Shown here piece by piece: positions 1 through 4,644 of a stretch of DNA of 7,196 nucleotides (position 1 is the first letter of the stretch; every line of letters begins with the position of its first letter). The DNA comes from DATDYW01 sp036516995 (GTDB lineage: Bacteria > Patescibacteriota > Minisyncoccia > Phycocordibacterales > JAACPR01), in assembly GCA_036516995.1 (NCBI GenBank), contig DATDYW010000011.1, forward strand, positions 1-7,196. Reading direction: 5' to 3'. Under the pieces are notes generated by a model, which saw nothing but the letters and a program-made list of their open reading frames with translations, did not search any database and was not told where the DNA came from. A program made the translations under genes and the position numbers.

Positions 1-48
1 CGACCAAAGGTCGCGCCCGTTTTCCTTTTCCTCGTTCTTGTGGCGCTT

Positions 49-63
49 CGAGGTCGGACCTCG
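49..63. repeat. Short perfect palindrome near the left edge
   Basis: CGAGGTC (49-55) and GACCTCG (57-63) are perfect reverse complements around a single G. A second small hairpin, CGACC-AAA-GGTCG, occupies 1-13. They lie in the 100-base unassigned stretch at the window edge and may belong to an RNA gene, coding sequence or terminator beyond it; nothing decides among these. Confidence 0.4.
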
Positions 64-100
64 GGGGGTCACCGCGTAGGCGATAGTCGGACGGGGTGCA

Positions 101-195
101 GTCAGAGGGCAGAAGTAAAAACGAGAAGCAGAAATCCGGGCCCTTGCCCGAACCTCTGCTTTCTGACTTCTGCCCTCTGACTTCTGCCTTCTGAC
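101..195. repeat. Heptamer repeat array with inverted partner (downstream of the operon)
   Basis: The right arm (161-195) is five tandem 7-base units on the plus strand: TTCTGAC, TTCTGCC, CTCTGAC, TTCTGCC, TTCTGAC. Units alternate A/C at position 6, giving a 14-base higher period; a degenerate sixth unit, CTCTGCT, precedes at 154-160. The left arm (101-116) is the exact reverse complement of 166-181, a 16-base perfect stem around 49 bases. It is non-coding and contains the terminator-like hairpin in its loop. Confidence 0.8.
117..164 (-). terminator. Intrinsic terminator-like hairpin after the operon
   Basis: Read on the minus strand, the arm at 164-155 (AGAAAGCAGA) pairs with the arm at 132-124 (TCTGCTTCT) with one bulged A. 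The apex is the strong hairpin CGGGC-AAGG-GCCCG (150-137), linked by a mostly wobble-paired segment. Two bases after the stem come five T residues (121-117). The position, about 90 bases after the last stop, fits an operon terminator. The GC-rich apex and the T run support it; the imperfect lower stem and competing outer repeat weaken it. Confidence 0.5.
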
Positions 196-252
196 CTCGT
201 CTTAGGCTTGAATGGAGCCTCCCGCTACTCAACCGAAACCACGCTCCCTTCT

Positions 253-546
253 CTATTTGCCGGGGATGGTACTGGGAACCTCCGCGCCAATGTTCTCCAC
301 AACCAGCCGAATTATCGTAAAGACAGAGACCATGATTGCCATCCCAACAATCCCCCAGAGCATGTGCTGCTGGCCCGTCTTCCGGGCACCGGGGTCGTCC
401 GCGCTCCGCACGAACTTCGCGACGCCGAAGACGAAGGACGCGAGCGCCAGCGCGAAGAGCAGGTAGATAGCCGGGTTTATTAGACCCTTGGCAATCTTGC
501 CGATTGCCTGGTCAACGTAGCCGGAGGCCGCCCCCGTGTGAGACAC
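253..546 (-). CDS. Pilin-like two-helix membrane protein, divergent 'FLWG' relative (sixth of six)
   Basis: The 97-residue product has an amphipathic N-terminal segment (9-20), helix 1 (about 23-46, 'FALALASFVFGVAKFV'), a charged loop 'SADDPGARKTGQQ' (48-60) and helix 2 (about 61-85, 'HMLWGIVGMAIMVSVF'). The 'FG' in helix 1 replaces the 'WG' of the other three, and helix 2 keeps 'LWG'. It has no signal peptide. The start is a GTG, since no suitable ATG exists and an in-frame TAG, the stop of the preceding gene, closes the frame nine bases upstream. No Shine-Dalgarno precedes it, so expression probably depends on the gene before it. It is the last gene of the operon; a terminator-like hairpin lies about 90 bases downstream. 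Confidence 0.7.
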   Translation of the reverse strand: MSHTGAASGYVDQAIGKIAKGLINPAIYLLFALALASFVFGVAKFVRSADDPGARKTGQQHMLWGIVGMAIMVSVFTIIRLVVENIGAEVPSTIPGK

Positions 547-552
547 GGCGGG

Positions 553-915
553 CTAGTTCGTCGTAATCGTCGGGACGGTCGGGTAGCTCTTGGCGGCCGA
601 GGTCGAGACGCCCTGGAATACGGTGTCGCCGACGAGGTTGATGATGCCCCAGACGCCGACCATCACGAAGAGGCCGAGCAGGCCGTAGAGCATGACCTGC
701 TTGGCGCCCTTCTTCGCCTCCTCGTTGCCGGCGATGACGTACTGGATGACGCCCCAGAGGAAGTAGACGAGGCCGAGGCCGATCAAGATCGGCACCAGCA
801 TGCCGATGACGTTGCTGATCAGGGACAGGATGTTGACGATGCCCGAGCTGATGCCGGCGGCGAGGGCCACGGCGGGCAGCATCGCGGCGGCGAGGAACGC
901 GGATGTTTTCTTCAT
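553..915 (-). CDS. Pilin-like two-helix membrane protein, 'FLWG' type (fifth of six)
   Basis: The 120-residue product has a textbook signal peptide 'MKKTSAFLAAAMLPAVALAA' (1-20). Helix 1 is about 38-61 ('VYFLWGVIQYVIAG'), the charged loop is 'NEEAKKGAKQ' (64-73), and helix 2 is about 74-96 ('MLYGLLGLF', 'GVWGIINLV'). A Ser/Thr/Pro tail ends 'PTVPTITTN'. I chose ATG 915 over an upstream in-frame start at 1050 because it places the signal peptide at the N-terminus; the extra 45 residues are Pro/Arg-rich and not family-like. It lies 106 bases after the previous gene, the largest gap in the array, and that gap holds a possible extended -10 element (990-998). No Shine-Dalgarno is seen. The TAG stop is followed in the same frame, after two sense codons, by the next gene's GTG. 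Confidence 0.78.
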   Translation of the reverse strand: MKKTSAFLAAAMLPAVALAAGISSGIVNILSLISNVIGMLVPILIGLGLVYFLWGVIQYVIAGNEEAKKGAKQVMLYGLLGLFVMVGVWGIINLVGDTVFQGVSTSAAKSYPTVPTITTN

Positions 916-989
916 TGTGAAAAAGTTTGGTAGCGGTCGGATGCGGCGCGGGCCTGGGGCCGAAAGCGGCAGGGTAGCCCGACGCTCCA

Positions 990-998
990 ATTTTAGCA
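990..998 (-). promoter_or_regulatory. Possible internal extended -10 element before the fifth pilin-like gene
   Basis: TGCTAAAAT on the minus strand (998-990) fits TG-N-TAAAAT and lies in the 106-base gap before the gene starting at 915, implying a leader of roughly 68 bases. No convincing -35 is present. It could provide separate expression of the last two genes. Confidence 0.3.
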
Positions 999-1021
999 CC
1001 TGTTTGACCAGCGGAAGGGGC

Positions 1022-1318
1022 CTAGCTGGCAAACTGTGGAATGTGGACATCGGCCCCTAAAAGAGCCGAGAGCAGGCCGACGAACCCCCAGGTGCCGACC
1101 AGAACGAGGAGCCCGATGAGGCCCCAAACCATATACTCCCGACCGAGCTTGCGCTGCGGCTCGCTGTCGGCGTTGACGAGGTAGCGAACCAGCCCCCAGA
1201 GGAAAAAGACGAGCGCCGCGCCGCCAATCAGCGGGATGATTCCCTGGCTGATCGTCAGCTGCACCTTCCCGACCAGGTTCGAGAAGGTGGAGGCGTAGGC
1301 AATTTCTGGGAAGAGCAT
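1022..1318 (-). CDS. Pilin-like two-helix membrane protein, 'FLWG' type (fourth of six)
   Basis: The 98-residue product has helix 1 (about 27-49, 'VFFLWGLVRYLVNA'), a charged loop 'DSEPQRKLGREY' (51-62) and helix 2 (about 63-87, 'MVWGLIGLL' and 'GTWGFVGLL'). It aligns by eye with 553-915 and 1344-1712. Unlike them it lacks a full signal peptide: the N-terminus 'MLFPEIAYAS' looks like only the tail end of one. No earlier in-frame start exists between 1318 and the preceding stop at 1344, so either it inserts without cleavage or the 5' end has been lost. A TAGAAT hexamer (1341-1346) overlaps the upstream gene's TAG, 22 bases before this ATG, and could be a weak promoter. No Shine-Dalgarno is visible. 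Function is unknown beyond likely membership of the same assembly. Confidence 0.72.
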   Translation of the reverse strand: MLFPEIAYASTFSNLVGKVQLTISQGIIPLIGGAALVFFLWGLVRYLVNADSEPQRKLGREYMVWGLIGLLVLVGTWGFVGLLSALLGADVHIPQFAS

Positions 1319-1343
1319 GGGTGTGGTGCGCGGCGCCGCTATT

Positions 1344-1712
1344 CTACTTCAGCCCGAAGCCGCCGCCCTTCGTGAAGCCGAGCGCCTCGACCAGGATGGA
1401 GACCAGGCCCCAGACGGAGACGGCCACGAAGAGCACCAGCAGGCCGTACGAAATCATATGCACGCCGTTGTCGCCCTTGGCGTCCTTTCCCCCGCCGCCG
1501 CCGGCACGGCTGATGTAGCGGGCCACGCCCCACAGGAAGAGCACCAGCGCCGCGCCGACGAGCACCAAGAGGAGCGCGTTGTAGATGTTGCCGTGGATGT
1601 CCTTGGCGATGGCGAGAACGGTGCTGCCCGCCGCGAGTGCGGCAGCGGGCAGCGCCGCGAGCGCCGCCGCGGCGGCGGCGCCGAGAACCGGGGGCAGTCG
1701 TCGCGGCGTCAT
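1344..1712 (-). CDS. Pilin-like two-helix membrane protein, 'FLWG' type (third of six)
   Basis: The 122-residue product starts with an Arg-containing n-region and an Ala-rich signal peptide ending 'AAALAAG' (about 23-29). Helix 1 (about 43-66) contains 'LFLWGVARYI', followed by a flexible run of five glycines (71-75) and a charged loop 'KDAKGDNG', then helix 2 (about 86-110) with 'MISYGLLVLF' and 'VWGLVSIL'. Both helices closely resemble the proteins at 1022-1318 and 553-915, so these belong to one family. I chose the ATG at 1712 because it gives a signal peptide at the N-terminus and shares one base with the preceding TGA. A longer open frame reaching to 2117 is out of frame with, and overlaps, the real upstream gene. 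The exact molecular role is unknown. Confidence 0.75.
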   Translation of the reverse strand: MTPRRLPPVLGAAAAAALAALPAAALAAGSTVLAIAKDIHGNIYNALLLVLVGAALVLFLWGVARYISRAGGGGGKDAKGDNGVHMISYGLLVLFVAVSVWGLVSILVEALGFTKGGGFGLK

Positions 1713-2113
1713 CACTTGAAGCTCGGGCAGCTGAAGGAGGAGCTGCCGGCGGCGTCCTTGATCGCCTCGCAGACGGCGGCGGCAAAGACGGTGGCGCCGA
1801 GCATCAGCAGCGTGCCGACGATCGCCCACTTGAAGGCGGCGTGCGCCGTACTGATTTTTCCCTCGTCGCCCTGCGCGGTGACGTAGAGGAAGCCGGACCA
1901 CATAATGGCGAGCGCCGCCGCCACGCCGGCAATCTTCGCCGCCGCCTGGAGCGCCTTCACCAGGAAACCCCAGAGGTCGGTGCCGTTGCCGAGCGGATTG
2001 GTGAACACCGCCGCCAGGGCAACCGCCGGCAGGAGGGCGACCAGGAACGCCGCCGAGGCCGTCGCTGCGCCACGGAGCTTCCGCCCGGTGCCTCCCGTTG
2101 GTGTGTTGGCCAT
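1712..2113 (-). CDS. Pilin-like small membrane protein, VirB2/TrbC type (second of six)
   Basis: The 133-residue product has a signal-like segment ending 'LLPAVALAA' (27-35), helix 1 about 57-78 ('IMWSGFLYVTA'), a polar loop 'QGDEGKISTAHAAFKWA' (81-97) and helix 2 about 98-115. It is clearly paralogous to the preceding protein, with the same 'MW.G..YVTA.GD..KI' core. C115 and C129 near the C-terminus could form a disulfide outside the cell; the preceding paralogue has no equivalent pair. It starts four bases after the upstream TAG, and a TAAAAT hexamer (2120-2125) overlaps that stop. Its TGA overlaps the next ATG by one base, so the next gene is probably translationally coupled. Family assignment is by pattern; polymerisation into a pilus is inference. 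Confidence 0.75.
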   Translation of the reverse strand: MANTPTGGTGRKLRGAATASAAFLVALLPAVALAAVFTNPLGNGTDLWGFLVKALQAAAKIAGVAAALAIMWSGFLYVTAQGDEGKISTAHAAFKWAIVGTLLMLGATVFAAAVCEAIKDAAGSSSFSCPSFK

Positions 2114-2117
2114 ACAC

Positions 2118-2543
2118 CTATTTTACCTTTATCCACTTCCCCACGGCACCCTCGCCGCCCACAGCCTTGATGATGACCTCGACGATCAGGAAGGCGGCAA
2201 CCGCCAGCCCGATGCCGATGGCGACGTTCTTGAAAATTCGGTGGGCGGCGGTAATTTTGGCCGAGTCGCCGCCGGCGGTGACGTACTGCCAGCCGGCCCA
2301 CATAAACATTCCGGCGGCGAAGGCCACGGCGAGCTTGATCATAAACGAGGCGACGCGCTGGAGCGTCTCGATGAACTCGACCCAGGTGTACTCCTTCGCC
2401 TCCAAGCTGCCGTCGATGAGCTCCTGGTCGGCGGCGGCGAGCGCGAGCACCGGAACGGCCACGAGCGCCACCGGGAGCGCGTAGGCGGCGAGCGCCCGCA
2501 GGCGTCGGCTCATCGCAGGTTGCCGCTTCACGCAATCAATCAT
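2118..2543 (-). CDS. Pilin-like small membrane protein, VirB2/TrbC type (first of six)
   Basis: The 141-residue product has a signal peptide with 'SRRLR' and a long hydrophobic stretch ending 'VLALAA' near residue 37. A short amphipathic segment (45-62) follows, then two membrane helices (about 67-88 and 105-127) joined by a polar loop 'GGDSAKITAAHRIFKN' (91-106). Signal peptide, two helices and a 'GGD..K...A' loop match the plan of T4SS pilins of VirB2/TrbC type as found in CPR genomes. This rests on pattern, not a search. Two starts are possible: ATG 2543, one base after the preceding stop, or ATG 2513, which puts the signal peptide right at the N-terminus. Neither has a clear Shine-Dalgarno. 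The next protein (1712-2113) is its closest relative here ('MW.G..YVTA.GD..KI..AH..FK'). Confidence 0.75.
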   Translation of the reverse strand: MIDCVKRQPAMSRRLRALAAYALPVALVAVPVLALAAADQELIDGSLEAKEYTWVEFIETLQRVASFMIKLAVAFAAGMFMWAGWQYVTAGGDSAKITAAHRIFKNVAIGIGLAVAAFLIVEVIIKAVGGEGAVGKWIKVK

Positions 2544-2544
2544 C

Positions 2545-3945
2545 TCATATGGTCGGCGCCAGGGACGGCACCAGGTTCCCCGCCGCGCCCGCGCCGGCGC
2601 TCTGCTCCGGCTTGGCGAAGACCGGCAGGAGCTCGCGGGCCGAGCGGTCGGCGAAGTCTACGGCCGCGTCGATGCCGGAGCGGCCCGAGGTCACCGCCTC
2701 GACCATTCGCCCTACCACGCCGCTCATCCCCTCCGGGTCGGGCTCGAGCACCGGCTGGGCGACAATCGCCGAGGCGTAGACCGCGGCATCCTCCGCCCGG
2801 CTCGCGGCCGCGGCCCCGAGGAGCGCCCGGCGCGAGGGCGCGAGCCCCGTGGCAGCGGCGAACGCCCGCTGGCTCGCCTCGCCCGTGAGCGCCTGAATCG
2901 CGGCGTAGGCAGCCGCCGGGTCTTTCGCCGTGCGGACGATGGCCAGCGCGTACGAGCGGGCGTAGGTGGCCTTGGTATCCCGCGAGCGCGACTGCGGCAG
3001 CACGGCCAGATCGAACGGCAGGTTCGGGTTCGACTGGCGCAGCACCCCGCGCTCGCTAGCGAGCCCGAGGTACATCGCCAGGTCACCGGAGAGGAAGCGG
3101 TCACGGGTGGAGGGCAGCGAGCGGTTCCAGGTGTAGACGTCCTTCGACGGATCGACGAACTGGGTGAAGAACAGGAGCGCCGCGTCGGCGGGCGGCGTCG
3201 GGTACTCGAAGCGGGCGCCGAGGTAGACGTCGTAGCGGTCGCCGAGCCCGAGGTCCGTCTCCCCAGCCGGGGTGAGCCGCGAGACAATCGGCGTGCCCGC
3301 CTGCAGCGAGAGCGCGTAGATGATCTCCTTGGCGTGGGTGACGTTCTGGTACTCGCCGAGGCCGATCGCCGACTTCGCGAGCGCCAGGTTCTCTCCGCGC
3401 CTGGTGAGTTTCGGCGCAATCGCAATCACCTGGTCCCAGTACTCGGGAACCGTCGCCTGGCCGGCGGAGGCGAGCGCCGCGGTGTTGTAGTAGAGCACCA
3501 GCGGATCGAGGAGGAACGGCACGCCGTAGGTGCCGAGGCTGCCCGCCCAGGTCTCCGCGGTGGCGTAGGTGTCGCGGAAGTCGCGCAGCGGCACCGTGGC
3601 GTACGGAACCTGCACGATGCGCAGCGAGTGGCGAATCAGCTGGCCCGCCTCGATGAGAATAACATCCGGCCCCTGGTCGTTGGCAATGGCGTCGGTGAGC
3701 TCGCGATCGAACGTCGCGGCGTCCTTCTCGACGTAGGTAACCCTCCCCACGGGCTCGCCCTCGCCCTGGAGCTTCACCAGCGTGTTGGTGACAATTTCTG
3801 TGGGCAGCGTGCCCCAGACCACCGCCGCGGCGCCCTCCGCGCCGGAGTCGGGCCGGTAGAATGCGAAAACTAAAATTGCGCCGAGGGCGACGATCCCGGC
3901 GACGACCATCAGGATCATCTGGAAGATCGAGCTCTGCGGGTTCAT
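2545..3945 (-). CDS. Membrane-anchored extracellular solute-binding-like protein (ABC SBP family 1 type)
   Basis: The 466-residue protein begins with one hydrophobic helix (about residues 8-30) and then a soluble domain predicted to lie outside the membrane. The body has hallmarks of sugar-type ABC solute-binding proteins: 'GPDVILIEAGQL' (92-103), 'YGVPFLLDPLVLYYNTAAL' (140-158), 'YWDQVIAIAPKLT' (169-181), and 'FLSGDLAMYLG' (284-294). There is no cysteine anywhere, so no lipobox; the N-terminal helix must be the anchor or an uncleaved signal. The C-terminal 20 residues are rich in Ala, Gly and Pro. In classical systems such proteins deliver ligand to an ABC permease, but no permease or ATPase is seen here. 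Instead six small membrane proteins follow, the first only one base downstream. The ligand is unknown. The start overlaps the methyltransferase stop by four bases. Confidence 0.85.
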   Translation of the reverse strand: MNPQSSIFQMILMVVAGIVALGAILVFAFYRPDSGAEGAAAVVWGTLPTEIVTNTLVKLQGEGEPVGRVTYVEKDAATFDRELTDAIANDQGPDVILIEAGQLIRHSLRIVQVPYATVPLRDFRDTYATAETWAGSLGTYGVPFLLDPLVLYYNTAALASAGQATVPEYWDQVIAIAPKLTRRGENLALAKSAIGLGEYQNVTHAKEIIYALSLQAGTPIVSRLTPAGETDLGLGDRYDVYLGARFEYPTPPADAALLFFTQFVDPSKDVYTWNRSLPSTRDRFLSGDLAMYLGLASERGVLRQSNPNLPFDLAVLPQSRSRDTKATYARSYALAIVRTAKDPAAAYAAIQALTGEASQRAFAAATGLAPSRRALLGAAAASRAEDAAVYASAIVAQPVLEPDPEGMSGVVGRMVEAVTSGRSGIDAAVDFADRSARELLPVFAKPEQSAGAGAAGNLVPSLAPTI

Positions 3946-4463
3946 CGTGGTTTCTCGGCGAGGAAGCCGTACTGGCCGCTGCCGACGGAAACCGGACTCG
4001 GCAGAGAGAAGCCCGCGGCGGTCGCAAGCTTCCGCGCTTCAGCTTCTGAAACTATTTTTCCTCCGATTGAACCTGGCGGAGTGGCCCACTCGACCACCAG
4101 CAGCTTCCCGCCCGGTGCGAGCACGCGGAAGGCCTCGGCGAAAACTGGTGGAGCGGCATCCAGCTGGAACAGGAGGTGCGAGGCGAGAACGCGATTGAGT
4201 GCGCCGTCGGCGAGGTTCGTTGCCCGCGGGCGCTCAAGGTCGGCCCATACGAAATCGGCGTTGCGAATCCCCTGCTCGGCGGCGCGAGCCCGGGCGCGAT
4301 CCAGGAGATCTTTCTGGACGTCGATAATGTAGACGCGGCCGTTCGGCCCTACCGCCGCAGCGAGCGCTGGCAGGTGCATCGCCGAACCGGCGCCAAAATC
4401 AGCAACTTTCATCCCCGGTTCGGGGGACAGCGCATTAACGACGGCGTCCGGATGGGCGAGCAT
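3942..4463 (-). CDS. Small class I SAM-dependent methyltransferase
   Basis: The 173-residue protein has a Rossmann-fold methyltransferase core. Motif I is 'VADFGAGSA' (20-28), the acidic end of beta-2 is 'VYIIDVQ' (44-50, D49 likely binding the ribose of SAM), 'FVWADLE' (71-77) is the next strand, and 'LAPGGKLLVVEW' (115-126) is the conserved post-core strand. It resembles the UbiE/Methyltransf_31-like group, but the substrate cannot be read from sequence. It is short, with almost no domain beyond the core. I chose the ATG at 4463. An upstream TTG at 4538 would add 25 residues, but its first codons come from the heptamer-repeat element, and a promoter-like hexamer sits just before 4463. It is probably the first gene of the operon. 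Its TGA overlaps the next gene's ATG by four bases (ATGA), which suggests translational coupling with the solute-binding-like protein. Confidence 0.85.
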   Translation of the reverse strand: MLAHPDAVVNALSPEPGMKVADFGAGSAMHLPALAAAVGPNGRVYIIDVQKDLLDRARARAAEQGIRNADFVWADLERPRATNLADGALNRVLASHLLFQLDAAPPVFAEAFRVLAPGGKLLVVEWATPPGSIGGKIVSEAEARKLATAAGFSLPSPVSVGSGQYGFLAEKPR

Positions 4464-4479
4464 TAGCGTTATTCTAACA
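4463..4479 (-). promoter_or_regulatory. Extended -10 promoter-like site at the methyltransferase start, possibly leaderless
   Basis: On the minus strand TGTTAGAAT (4479-4471) matches an extended -10 (TG-N-TAGAAT) and is followed seven bases later by the methyltransferase ATG. A start site at the usual distance would fall on or next to the A of the ATG, giving an mRNA without a leader. No good -35 hexamer is seen at 16-18 bases. It would drive the whole eight-gene unit. The hexamer is AT-rich amid GC-rich sequence, but it is only a motif match. Confidence 0.45.
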
Positions 4480-4521
4480 GCTAGTTGAGAGGCACGTGTC
4501 CTATCTAGTCCACAGGCAGGC

Positions 4522-4643
4522 GAAGTAACAAGGAACAAGTAATGAGCCGGAGCAGCAATAATCTGTTCAGCTTCTATCCGAACTTGTTACCTAATTCCTT
4601 GTTACTTGTTACTTGTTACTTGTTACTTGTTACTTGTTACTTC
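4522..4643. repeat. Heptamer repeat array with inverted partner (between gyrA and the operon)
   Basis: TTGTTAC occurs in six perfect tandem copies on the plus strand (4599-4640), preceded by one separated copy (4584-4590). On the left, 4525-4545 holds three units in the opposite orientation: GTAACAA, GGAACAA, GTAATGA. The two sides pair perfectly as 4523-4535 with 4595-4607 (13 bases), or 4522-4532 with 4633-4643 (11 bases). The array ends four bases from the gyrA stop codon. It occupies most of the 181-base gap and could act as a transcript 3' end, but no T run follows on the minus strand. Confidence 0.85.
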
Positions 4644-4644
4644 A

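Noticed and set aside
1..100. Possible tRNA tail (CGACCA at 1-6), the end of a plus-strand gene (stop at 77-79), or a minus-strand coding segment in the first 100 bases.
   Set aside because: CGACCA could be a discriminator base plus CCA, and both strands have open frames with GC-rich third positions, but too little sequence is present to choose. Bases to the left of the window would decide it.
101..195. Insertion sequence or MITE ends.
   Set aside because: The inverted repeat is non-coding, has no visible target duplication, and is explained by oppositely oriented heptamers.
204..220. Small hairpin AGGCT...AGCCT as the operon terminator.
   Set aside because: The stem is only about five base pairs and no T run follows on the minus strand; the hairpin at 117-164 is a better candidate.
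916..1050. A 45-residue extension of the fifth pilin-like protein.
   Set aside because: It would bury a classical signal peptide inside the protein and overlap the preceding gene's end; the extra residues are Pro/Arg-rich.
1713..2117. Long minus-strand frame fused to the third pilin-like gene.
   Set aside because: It is Gly/Arg-rich, out of frame with the clear pilin-like gene at 1712-2113, and typical of a GC-rich shadow frame.
1317..2888. Long open frames on the plus strand opposite the pilin-like and SBP genes.
   Set aside because: They are antisense shadows with Arg/Ala/His-rich low-complexity products and no recognisable domain.
4464..4538. A 25-residue N-terminal extension of the methyltransferase from a TTG at 4538.
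   Set aside because: Its first codons are the heptamer-repeat element, there is no ribosome site, and the family core begins soon after the ATG at 4463.
4522..4643. CRISPR array.
   Set aside because: The units are only 7 bases with no spacers between them, so this is a tandem microsatellite with an inverted partner.
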